DNA of 64,000 nucleotides, from contig BFEA01000330.1 of NCBI GenBank assembly GCA_003427395.1, positions 1,208,141 to 1,272,140 on the forward strand, given 5' to 3'. The translations under genes and the position numbers were made by a program. The notes below the pieces were generated by a model. The model was given only the letters and a program-made list of their open reading frames with translations, did no database searches and was not told the origin of the DNA. Position 1 is the stretch's first letter, and every line of letters begins with the position of its first letter. Of the stretch, positions 31,931 to 42,080 are shown piece by piece. The DNA is from Chara braunii. Its lineage: Eukaryota > Streptophyta > Charophyceae > Charales > Characeae.

Positions 31931-33330
31931 TATATAAGATCCTATTCTATGGAACTGGCTCAAACCACGTCGAGAAGAATTACCACACCGTGGTGGGAAC
32001 CGACCTTGATAAGGATTTTGACTTAATAAGGCGGTATGCAAAAGCTATCAATTTCACTTACCGTCGACCTAGGATAAGCCCCCTCGCTCTTATCACCATA
32101 ATAATCTCCTTGGATGACAGACTTCTTAGCGGATGTTTCTTCATCAAGTGCATTACTCGAAGTGTTGCGTGTCTGGAAAGATTATCCGCCTATAAGTTTC
32201 GACACTTGGTTTTGCTGCTTTTCAAAGTTTTAATATTGAAACTCACTCATATTCTTATCAGGTTGTCGTCTGACTACGAACCCCATAGCTGCAACCCAAC
32301 AAAACCCTCTTATCCTATGGTTCACGCATATTCGCTACACCATCGCGTTTTCACAGCCCCTTGTCATCGTGACAAGGGACATTTTAGTCTTGACCAACTC
32401 CTGTGCGTAGCCTCTACCTTTTTGTGTGCACGATTACCCCTCAATGTTGAAGCATGATAATACCATCATCGAGGCAATCTGAATATTATCCATTCAGTTG
32501 GTCTCACCTAAAAGTTTTTTTTTCTTTTTAAGTCAATGCGCACCTCCCTACTGTGTGACGTCTCATGCCCCGTGAAGTGTTGAAATGCAAAATTAAGTTC
32601 GATTCTCGTAAAGAATTGTTATAAGAAACAAAAAAAAAATGAACCATTTTTTTTATTTATATGTGTTATTATCGCTCAGGGGCCATACTCACAGCGAGGC
32701 TGCTCATCTTAGCCTACTTCGATTCTGCATCGCGCGGCTTCTATTTTAAGTAGGATAAATTTTAGATTTTGTATTCCAATAGTTGCGCGTCCTAGTGGCC
32801 CCACCAAAGACGGAATACAACGAGTGACTCTGTTGGCCATCACCATTATTTTTCCCAAACACTTCAATCGTCCGGACCTAAGCAAAAAAAAAAAACAAGC
32901 TTTTTCGTCATAAGTTCGGTCTGAAAAATCTTTAGAAAGAGGCGTTAATCTCATAAAGTCGAAAAACCTTTACAAAAGTCGGACAGCGTCCGACATTTAA
33001 AAATACCCGGCGGATATCCGTGTAAGGGTTTCTGCTCCGACATTGTTCTTGTACCCTGACAGACCCGTGTCAGCGAGAACTGAACCCGGAACTAATACTT
33101 GGAGCCCATCCCGTTAATACTGGGATGATAGACAACCAATACTCCGCATATCTCCGTTCAATGTGAACCATTTAGACTGATCAAGCCCGAACCCTAATCC
33201 TCTAGATTGACAATTCCTAACTCACACCTACTAAGCTACAATGACAACAATTTTGTGAATGTGTTATACTGGACTGGGATAGATATGTGACATACCAATT
33301 TAGACCTAACCAATTGTCTGCAAGGGAGGT
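31931..33330. other. No gene seen
   Basis: Only chance-length frames on both strands. Poly-A/T tracts occur near 32515, 32630 and 32886. The 155-codon plus-strand frame at about 31990-32457 has no recognisable motif and is not supported as a gene. Confidence 0.5.
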
Positions 33331-33334
33331 TGAT

Positions 33335-33403
33335 GGACGAAAGATTTGAACTGACAACCTCCCCTTTGCAATACTCGAGCTTTACCCACTAAGTTACCAC
33401 GTA
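33335..33403 (-). other. tRNA-like fragment
   Basis: The minus strand has a box-A-like TAACTTAGTGGGTAAAGC and, about 25 bases later, a box-B-like CAGTTCAAATC. The acceptor stem does not pair convincingly, so this is a tRNA-derived repeat or tRNA relic, not a functional tRNA. Confidence 0.5.
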
Positions 33404-33462
33404 CTTCCTTACCTCATGGTTATCTTGACAGTAAGGCACCAAGTATGTTGCAGGCATAGATA

Positions 33463-33535
33463 TGGGGGCAATGGGAATTGAACCCACGACACCTAAATGC
33501 CACTTGTGTGTCTTACAAACTGAGATTAACGCCTG
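33463..33535 (-). other. tRNA-like fragment
   Basis: The minus strand has TTAATCTCAGTTTGTAAGAC (box-A-like) and GGGTTCAATTCCCA (good box B with a pairable T-stem). It lies 60 bp from a similar fragment in the same orientation. The anticodon stem is unclear. Confidence 0.5.
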
Positions 33536-33599
33536 AATGTGAAGAGGTGCACAAAATCGTGATTCATCTGCTTTCTGCATCTCTGCATAAAATATTTCA

Positions 33600-36090
33600 T
33601 TTTCATACACTTAATCCAATCTTTTTCTTATTTTCTTTTCACACAAAAACAAGGTCGCATCTACTTGAGGAACGATAGTTCGGTTGCTCATCACGGACAA
33701 GCTGAAAGACAAAGACAAAGTCAAAAGAATACATGAAGTTTGGTGTGGTAAGCAGCAGGGAATGAGGCCTATAGTGTCTGGCACGCGCCGGGTATACATA
33801 TGATAAGGTCCGGGGGCCTGAAGTCGTCTTTCTTCCCAAAAGGGGAGAGCATCACCGGGAGGCAAGCAACACGTTGTCATAACGCTTTCATTCTTCAGAC
33901 TTGAAAATGGTGAAGTTAATTCAATCCTTTTTGCTCACGGGACCTCTCCATAAGAGGAATGGGATGCTTTAAAAGAACACCGAAAAGTATATTAAGCACA
34001 AAAAAAAGAGAAAAAAAATATGAATTTCAAGTCGGGGTCAAAGTGTGGTTGCTTTGCTCTGGCTTTGTAACGGTGAGGTTGCAGGTCGATTCCGACTAGC
34101 CCTCATTCTCTCTTGTTCATGCTCCATTCGTGTCACGGTATGACACCCCATGTACTCCCCCCCATCCTACCTAGCAAAGCACATGTATGGGCATTACTAT
34201 GAGAGCGGTGGGTGTTTTTAGGGCACAAGAACGAATGTGAGGGTCGGCTCTACTCTACATCGTGAATAGGTAGACTAGGCGCAAGGCGATAGGAGGGTTT
34301 GGGAGAGCACTGCTTAGCTGGGAGAAAGCAGATTTGGGAAAGCAGATTCGGGGGCCCATCCTACTTGGATAAAAAAGGACTGGATAGTAGCAAAGGGATT
34401 TAGCATACTCTTGGTGTGGGAAGGCGGACCGCTTTAGAGCATTCTTTTACCGTACTTCATCATGGTGGGGGACAAATGTCCTCAGAGAGTAGTGCGGAAT
34501 GGGTTTGTCATACTCTGGACTCATCTAAAGGGTAACAAGGCACACGTAAATAAATTAGCGGAAGGGTTGGAGATTGCTTGAGAGTCCTTGTCCAAAGGAC
34601 CTCACTTTGGTGAGCCATAATGAAGCAAAAGCGGTAGAGGGTTTTTCTTGCTCCAGATTAATCTATACGGGGTAAAGTTACGGTAAGGGGGATTAGAGGG
34701 TTTGGGGAAGCTAGGGAACCCTGAAGACCTGTGCCCTGTGTTGAGGCACGGAAGCATGGATAACACCATAAGACCACCAATAAGCAGCCTGCTTTGGGAG
34801 GGGAGAGTAAGGTATTGAGTAGGGGTCATTTGGGGATCTCAATTGATAATAAAGTCAATGGATTGAAGACGTATTGTCTATAGATTACATATCGCATTAA
34901 CAGATAGGCTGAGGTCATACTCACATTACCGTTAGGATCTTTATACTCACACGAGCTAAGGTCGTACTCACATTACCGATAAGATACATTTGTAAACGTG
35001 TCAGATAGTCTTAGTGTGAGTACGCCCTTAGATTGTGGAATCAATACATATAGACCAGATACAACTTGCAGATAGAAATCTTACATATTTACGAACTACA
35101 TACCAAAGACTGCAAACAATGTGGGACGACTTGAGTCCTATAAAAAAGTTGATGAGTGGCAATGCCAAAATAATTTCAACATTATCGGACAGAAGTTGAA
35201 ACGTGCAATACCAGAAAATTACCAACTCAAAGTGGGACACATATGCTGATACGATAACAAAACTTCATGGGAGGTAGGCCACACAAACAGTTGAATGATC
35301 AATCGGAGGATTGACAGGTCGAAACGTTGGTAACATGACATCTATCAAGCAACACGACAAAGAACCTCCAACATTGCAAATTGGGTGAAGAGAGGAGATT
35401 AAGGTAAGCGTAGAACTGCGTCAAGCAAGTGGTTTGGAATTGACAAATTGGTTATTTCCCTTAAGGTCGTGAAGATGTATAAAGAGGAAGTCAAAAGAGG
35501 TGGCTATGCGTAATGATCTAGGGAAAAGTTCCCCCCTCTCCCTCCCACTCATTCTTGTGGAATGTTCACAAATAGTCTAGGTTACCAGCCAGGCCGCCCG
35601 GGTCACCTCGTTTGTCCAGCCGGTCCGGCTATGCAAGGTCAAAGAAGGTCCCGACAACAAAAAAACAAAACAAAACAAAAACATGCAATGTCCTGCAAAA
35701 CACTAAACTGAGCAACATTTGCCTCAGGGTCATATTGAAATTCTTTACGGAATTTAAAATAAAAAATAGTTGAATTTTTTTATTTATTTTTTTGTTCGAG
35801 CATGAAACTGGTCTTGGGCCACTCTGGTCTACCTGAAAGCATGATATGTCGATTCAAATTTCCTTTCAGATATATCAAAAATTGTGAGGAATTGCTTGCA
35901 TCTTTCCTCTCCTCGAGCAAAAGGTATTCTGACATAGAATAGATACCCAAGGTGGGATCGATGTCTCCATTAAGTAGTGACTTACCGTGAGGGAACGGCT
36001 GGGCAACTCGTGGTTTGTCTGTCGATGTGGTTGGGGAAGGGCAAGGCAGTCATTATGTTGTGTTTATGTTTCGTCACGTTCACTATACAT
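33600..36090. other. No gene seen; one small duplication
   Basis: No coding signal. A 31-bp direct repeat around GGTC(A/G)TACTCACATTACCG occurs at 34908-34938 and 34956-34985, and TGTGAGTACG in reverse follows at about 35017. A third possible tRNA-like B box (GGTCGATTCCGAC) is at about 34084. A copy of dispersed motif 2 is at 35705-35770. Confidence 0.5.
35705..35770 (+). repeat. Dispersed motif 2, copy at 35.7 kb
   Basis: GCAACATTTGCCTCAGGGTC, then ATATTGAAATTCTTTAC and AATTTAAAATAAAAAA. Related sequences are at about 28505-28570 (plus) and 47265-47320 (minus). Probably part of one family of small AT-rich elements. Confidence 0.6.
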
Positions 36091-36094
36091 AACC

Positions 36095-36215
36095 CCAGAG
36101 TATGTGTGTATGTATGCGTGGGTATGTGTGCATGTAAAAGTGAGTATGTGTTAACGTGAGAGTGCGTGCGTGTATGTATGTATATGTGAGAACATAAGTA
36201 TATAAGAGCGTGTAT
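36095..36215. repeat. GT-rich low-complexity tract
   Basis: Imperfect GTATGTGT repeats with GAGAGAGAG following. Long open frames across it on both strands are repeat artefacts. Confidence 0.85.
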
Positions 36216-36479
36216 GAGAGAGAGGGAGAAAGCCCTGCCGCACGCAGCGTGTAAGTGACGTGGAGCACAAGGGCAAGCGCTAACCTTAGGGGCGAAAAAA
36301 CAATGTTTTACATGAGTTTCTTTTTTTCGAAATTTGAGTAGAAAACATATGTTTTGTATTTGAATACAACCATATGTATTCTATTTGAAGTGCCCTTCTA
36401 TTCGAGAAAGTGGACTAACTTTTAAGTTCCAAGTCGTGGGGGGCCGCGCTGTCCGGACAAATACCCTTGAGAGGGTTCC

Positions 36480-36640
36480 TGCCCGAGTTTTTTTAAGGAC
36501 AAACACAATCCGACTTTTTTTTGTTGGATTGGAAGACTTGATGAGAATCACGTTGCCCAAGTTTTTTCAGACCAACCCCATGACTGAGAGACTTAAACTT
36601 TTTTAGAGCCTGACATCATTGACGTCCGATCGAAACAGTG
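36480..36640 (+). repeat. Dispersed repeat 3, copy 1
   Basis: Shares GTTGGATT, GACTTGATGAGA, a Gln-codon-like CAGACC, CCCATGACTGAGA and the following A-rich run with 52951-53075. In both places a SINE of the same family lies about 0.4-0.6 kb downstream, so the two loci may be copies of a larger composite. Confidence 0.65.
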
Positions 36641-36957
36641 GGAGTGAGCAGTATGGCTTGTCATCCACGGTTCCCGATAAGGCCGTTGGGGCATGCAATC
36701 GGTGGAAGCATTAGTCTAGGCTTATACTATCTAAGGGAGTGTCGCGCGACATAAGTCGTAGGTGCGCTGATTTTTTATGCCGCGTCTTGTATACGGCGGC
36801 GGCATGCGTGTCGTGCCCCTAAACAGTCGTCGTGTCGATGGCGGTGCGGCTGGTCGACGACGGGGAAATGGTAGGTTAAGCCTTCTAAGGTTTTTTGGGG
36901 CGGCCTGCTGGCAGCAACTTTTCATCCAGAAGAACTGTTGGTCTAGCTCCCGTAGTA

Positions 36958-37172
36958 GGAGTTAGCCCAGTAGGTACGACAACAGACTTTTACCTAGCAG
37001 GCGTGGGGATCGAGCCGAATGACGATATCACCGGGCTAGCTCCTTTTGGAGCTCCCCCAAGTAACAAGCGTAGCCGTATTTCGGTCATTCGATCGCTCGA
37101 TCGTACGACCAAGAACGGTCGCGTCGATCGTTGGTGGTCGCTGCGCAAGGACGACACACATAAATCGAGAAG
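36958..37172 (+). mobile_element. tRNA-derived SINE, copy 1
   Basis: The head is tRNA-like: TTAGCCCAGTAGGTACGAC (box A) and GGGGATCGAGCC (box B). The body has GGGCTAGCTCCTTTTGGAGC, and the tail has GACACACATAAATCGAGA. The same order (head, CTCCTTTTGGAG, GACAC(A/G)CATAAATCGAG) is seen at 53559-53790, where it ends in poly-A as SINEs do. No coding capacity. Confidence 0.7.
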
Positions 37173-37208
37173 TGGTCCAAAAATATTTTCCGTCGTGGAT
37201 ACCCGACA

Positions 37209-37658
37209 GGGGTTGAACTCAGGTCTGTGTCTTTGCAGTTTGTGAGGGGGGGGCAGGGCCCACGCACTGCCGTACATTGCTGGCAATATATGACAGGGGG
37301 CGAGCAACTGTGAAAAATGGCGTAGCCCCATTCACTTAGCTGCATCTAGATTCGAACTTGAGTTTGTGTTTCAACAGGTCATAGGTGCTCAATGGCACCA
37401 TGAACTGCCCTGCCTCATTGGCAGGGCCAAGCTGCAGCAAGGGAAAACCCTTTTTCATTAGGATTCGGACTCAGGTTTTTATTTCAGCAGTCTGTGGGTG
37501 TACAACGAATTTGAAGTGGTTATTGGCTTATGCCAATGAAAAGGAGAAAAAAAAGAAAAAAAAATATAGGGCACTACAGCATTAGTGTGAGTATGAGGTG
37601 AGTGAGGCAGTTGATGCCTCATGTGAGATTTGCCTTGCGTCGTTGGCAAGGCTCCGGG

Positions 37659-37692
<34 letters not shown>

Positions 37693-37930
37693 TTTAAAAC
37701 TTCGAAGGGGAAAAAATTATTTTTGTTGTTTTTGTTTGTTCGCGCCAGCATTTTTTGGTGGCCGAAATGATTTTTTTTTGTGGATGCGTGGGCACCTAAC
37801 CCACGCGCTTGATTTTTTTCATATTTTTTATATAGCGAGTTTTAAATAAAAAATCGTCAAAATTGAGGTACTTTTTTGTAACCCCACTTGATTATCATGG
37901 GGTTTAAACTTGGGTCTGCCTTTTAGCAGG
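37209..37930. repeat. Four degenerate units with conserved small hairpins
   Basis: Units begin with a (G/A)TT(C/G)(G/A)A(A/C)CT(T/C)(A/G)GG(T)TTTGTGTTT-like line at about 37209, 37348, 37460 and 37900. Within them are GCCCTGCC-TCATT-GGCAGGGC (37407-37427) and GCCTTGC-GTCGTTG-GCAAGGC (37632-37652). The hairpin position is kept while its sequence changes, the kind of covariation that suggests paired RNA or recurrent inverted repeats. An A-rich run (37661-37690) interrupts the array. Confidence 0.5.
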
Positions 37931-38425
37931 AAAGGTGGCTCAACGGGCATTGTTGAGCACATCCCGCCAGCAAAGCAGGGATGAGGGAAAACGAGGTAGT
38001 TTTCTTTTATTTTGTTTTTGTTTTAATTTTTTCTTTCTTTTGTTTAATTTATTTTTCTTCCATTTTTGGGGGAAAATCAAGGTTGCCAAAGCAATGAAGG
38101 GGAAGGGGAGGAGAAGAGTTGGAAAAAAAAAAGGTCGCGGATCTGATCGCGGCCTCGAGACTAGATGCAGGGCAAAGAAGCATCTAGATCATGAGTCAAC
38201 GGCAGACAGTTGGGTTTGAGCAGTCTGTTGTAAATGGCTTAGTTCAGCCATTTGCAGTTGCGTGGGGCCTAAGGTAGCAGCCAGGCCCATTGCTGGGGCT
38301 GGGAATCTGGTGTTCCTTGGGAAACATCAAGGATTTCAACCCTTGATCTCGTTTTTTTATCAAAGGCTGAGGCCAGCTATGATTTTTTGTTGAGGGCAAG
38401 CAACTGCCCTCAGCCTTTAGCCATC

Positions 38426-38433
38426 TATAAAAG
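38426..38433 (+). promoter_or_regulatory. TATA box candidate
   Basis: CTATAAAAG, a textbook plant TATA box, in non-coding DNA 290 bp before the minisatellite. No gene was recognised downstream; it could be an LTR or SINE-linked promoter relic. Confidence 0.35.
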
Positions 38434-38713
38434 TTGGGTTGGCCGGCAGCTGCCTCACACATTTGAGGTGCTGCCCACACTCTACTTGAGTGTTGGCTAG
38501 TTGGTGAGAGTAGTTGCTGGAGCTGTTGAGTGAGAAGGGACTGCTGGTTAGAGAAGGGAGCAGTAGTGGAGCTCTGTAGTGGAGGCTGAGCGAGGAGGCT
38601 GCCATAGCCACCATCTCAGCAAGGGTGGAGGTGTTGTCAGCCATAGCCGCAGTCATAGCGACGGTCGTGAGGGAGGCTCTGTTGCTTTTTGCGGCAACTG
38701 CGGTAGTGGCGTG

Positions 38714-39060
38714 GAAGTGCTGCTGAACTTTTGCGGCGTTGATGACGTTTTTCTGGCAGCGACGCGGAAGTGCTGCCGAACTTTTGCAGCGTCGACGGTG
38801 TTTTTTGGCAGCGATGGGGAAGTGCTACCGAACTTTTGAGGCGTGAACGATGTTTTTTTTTGCATCGACGTGGACGTGTTGCCGAACTTCTGCGGCAGTG
38901 GCACCGTATTTCGAGTGCTGACGTGGAAGTGCTGCCCGCTTTTTGTGGAGGCGGCAGCGCGTTTTGAGTGGCGGTGCGCAAGCGCTGCCGAATTTTTTTG
39001 GTATCAGCAGTGGGTTTTTGGCAGTGGTGCGGAAGTGCTGCCCAGTTTTCACGGCGGCCA
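38714..39060. repeat. Minisatellite, seven units of about 53 bp
   Basis: (G/C)AAGTGCTG(C/T)C begins at 38714, 38767, 38819, 38873 (GACGTGTTG), 38926, 38979 and 39032, so spacing is 52-54 bp. The units share (G)AACTTTTG near their start and GGCAG(C/T)G near their end but differ greatly. Frames on both strands across it give Ser/Lys or Phe/Cys repeats and are not genes. Confidence 0.92.
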
Positions 39061-40060
39061 GGCATTGACTCAGAGGGGTGTCGTCGAAGTGGTGGCATTG
39101 ATGTTGTGTTGTCTATGACACCGCAGTGACACATTGACATTGGTGGCGAGTGGCGGCTATGCTGAGATGCCGTCAGATTAATGGGAGGTGATTGTGTGTT
39201 GAGAGGGTGTCGCGGCAAGCGATCGTTCTAGGGAGTGGTTTGGATCGCTTTGCTGACGACTCGTTGTGACGATTGTCTCATCTGGAGCGCGATTTTACAC
39301 GTTCTTCTTGAGTGCGCCGTCTCTGTAACTTCTCTCAAGGTCAGTTTTGACTCAGACCCCTTCACACCTATGTGAACCCGCACTTTGCTTGACCCTGTTC
39401 TTTAAATTTTCACTGAAAAAGTCGAGGAAATGTGTGTTTGCGCGTGTGAATGAGAATCAAACATGAGTTTGGGTTTGCATTGTTTTTTTTTTTAACTTGA
39501 TCTTTATTTGATTGCAGGTGAGGCTCATTGAAATAAAATGAGATTTGAGCGTGAGATGGCGAATGATTGGTTGTCCTCAGATTTTCACGCTTGCATGTGT
39601 GCTTCGAACTAAAAGAAAAGAAATGTGACGAAGAACGAAGTGATCACAAAGGAGAAGAAATTCATTGGACATAAACCTTTTCCTGAGATCACTCATTCTT
39701 TCCAAAATATCCCTGTCTTTGTCTATGCCTGTCTGTCTAAATGATTTACTCTTTTGTGATCTTCTTCTTCCTTTAAGTTGCCCTTGACGTCAAGCGACAA
39801 GAGATCATTCACCTGCTATGGGAGACGTTTTTCCCTTTGCTTATGAGACATCTGAGGCGGGGTTTCGTTGCCTTAGGGGCCGACCCTGTCATAGACTCTA
39901 AGTGGATCACTTTGCGGAGGGATACTATGCTGTGGTGGTGGAGCCAGGCCGACTTCTGAGATTCGAGATTCGCTCGGGCGAGGACGAGGGGTATCCCAGA
40001 CCCACAAGCGGTTATCGGGTAGCTGAAAATTCATGAATGAAAATTCTGAAGTGAGAGTTT
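39061..40060. other. No gene seen
   Basis: Mixed-composition DNA without coding frames, RNA genes or clear repeats. Confidence 0.5.
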
Positions 40061-40064
40061 TTGG

Positions 40065-40425
40065 CAGTATGAAAATCCTGAATGGTCCTGAAGTGGTGAA
40101 AGGTCCGAAGACCTTGAAAATCACATGTTTAGGCAGGCTGCATCCTGAAGTGGTGAAGGGCGTCCTAAAGTGGTCAAGTGAGAATTTTGGGCAGTCTGAA
40201 AATCCTGAATGGTCCGAAGACCATGAAAACCACCCTTCACCACTTGACGACGCAGCCTGCCTAAACAGGTGGTTTTCAGGGTCTTCGGAGTTTTCACCAC
40301 TTCAGGACCATTTAGGATTTTCAGACTTGAATGATCTTGAAGTGGTGAAAGGTTTGAAGACCCTGAAAACCACATGTTTAGGCAGGCTGCATCCTGAAAT
40401 GGTGAAGGGTGTCATGAAGTGGTGA
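40065..40425. repeat. Mirrored cluster of direct and inverted repeats
   Basis: A block with GAAGTGGTGAAAGGT, GTTTAGGCAGGCTGC and ATCCTGAA(G/A)TGGTGAAGGG occurs at about 40090 and again at about 40338 in the same direction. Between them (40215-40325) lies the same block in reverse complement (CAGCCTGCCTAAACAGGTGG, TTTTCACCACTTCAGGACC). The cluster can fold into alternative long hairpins. It is non-coding. Confidence 0.85.
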
Positions 40426-40481
40426 TGAAAAATATAACTGTTGTTAACCTTCTCTCCCCATACAACCTCCTAGGAACGGCA

Positions 40482-40770
40482 ATTTCGTCAAAACGGATAT
40501 ATTATATTTTTTGAACGAAATTGAAATTGAGTTTTCGGGTTGAAATCCGGTCCAAATTTTTGGCTTCGTTGGGTCCTGCGTTCCTAGAACGCCGGACCCC
40601 CTAGATGTATCTGACCTCAAGCAAAGACCAGATACATCTAGGGCAGACTAGGGGGTCCAGCGTTCTGGGAATGCCGGATCCCCGGGGGCTAAAAATTTGG
40701 ACCGGATTTTGTCCCAAAAACTCAATTTCAATTTCGTTAAAAAAATATAATATATCCGTTTTGACGAAAT
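40482..40770. mobile_element. Foldback (MITE-like) element, 289 bp
   Basis: The two halves are near-perfect reverse complements. The ends are ATTTCGTCAAAACGGATAT and its complement; the centre is a short AAGCAAAGA loop between CAGATACATCTAGGG-type arms. The arms differ by scattered substitutions and small indels. No target duplication was identified and there is no coding capacity. A 23-bp T tract follows at about 40820. Confidence 0.85.
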
Positions 40771-41689
40771 GGTTGTTCAGGGAAAGGACTTGCGGCTATT
40801 CATGAAAGGGCCTTAAGTTTTTTTTTTTTTTTTTTTTTTTTTGTCGCCTCTCGTTCTGGAGATTTGTCATAGCATACCCCTCTAGTGGTCGTTTTAGGAA
40901 CCACTAACGTATGGGGAACTGACGCCGGAAGAAGCCCGGTTTGTGTAATTACTAGTCTTGGATGGAGTGTGAGTAGGCACTACCTTCGTGGATAGGTTTG
41001 CATCATAAGAAGTGCAAACACTGAGGACTCGAAAGTTGAGATCGGTTGCTAGGAAGTAGCGACTAGAGCAACGCTTTAAAGATTCTTATGATGAAGACGG
41101 GTTCTTCATTATTCGTGGCACGGAAAGAATCATTATTGTCGAGGAGGACAAGGCAACCAACAAAATTTGAGAGCGGACCTTGTTTTCGGCACTTTAACCA
41201 GTGTATCAGTTGTCCAAATCGGCCGCTAATTTTGTCGGGTTACTTGCGGAAGTCATTCATACCGAAGTAAGAAAGATAGTGAAGTCATCATTAAAGCAAT
41301 GGTATCCTAGCTCTACTTGAGAGTTGGAAGATGTTTGCGTTTCTCTTATAGCAGTCGGTATGGGGCGGAATGAAAGAACTTGGCTACGCATCTCATCAAG
41401 TCGAAAAGTTGTGTCAGCCCAACCATTTGGCATGCAGGGTGGAGATATTTTGGTCAGACGTCATTTGAGTGTCGCTATGCAAATCATGCTTTTATCATTT
41501 TGTTGATAAGTATTATTTGAAGTCGAGTCAATTCATGTTGGCTCGTCGTTGGATGGCAAATCAAGTCGAGCTATGCCGACTCATTCTGAATGGGTGGTAT
41601 GTGTGTTGAATTGTATTATGGATTAATCGATTTCAGAAGATATGTCAACTTACATTGACATGAGTCTTTTTCATTTGAAAATGTTTTGT

Positions 41690-42080
41690 TTGAGTAACTC
41701 TTGATTGTCTTTGAAAGAAGGGATTTAGATCGCTCGAAGTTTTCCTTACGCTTGGAATATCACGTCCTAGTCAACCGGCGTACGTTCGGATTCCTGGGAG
41801 ATCAGCGCCCAAGGGACGGACGATGTTCGGGTCCACTTCGGCGTTCAACCATGCGTACATATGCTACAGCGAACGAGCAAACGCCCTCGACTGACCCACC
41901 TCTGCAACTACAAGTACAATCTTTCGCACGTGGGTCAGTAGCTCGCTAGGGATACGCCCCTAAGGGTGGTGTCAGCCCCTTAGGGAAGGTAAGTTGTGCC
42001 CCGTGGAAACTTATCATGTCGTAGGGGACCTCGGGATGTACGGTTGGCGCACTCGGCGAGAGTGGCGACAGGTTGGAGCG
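41690..42080 (-). repeat. Dispersed repeat family 1, copy d
   Basis: GTCCTAGTCAACCGGCGTACG, GCTACAGCGAACGAGCAAAC, CACCTCTGCAACTAC, GGGATACGCCCC and AGGGTGGTGTCAGCCCCT follow in the same order as copy a (26950-27240). It is the reverse complement of copies b and c. Confidence 0.7.

Noticed and set aside
31990-32457. 155-codon plus-strand frame
   Set aside because: Starts without a clear ATG context, no motif, no repeat copy to compare; chance length is possible in this composition.
38579-39218. Up to 193-codon frames on both strands
   Set aside because: They overlie the 53-bp minisatellite and give simple Lys/Ser or Phe/Gly repeats.
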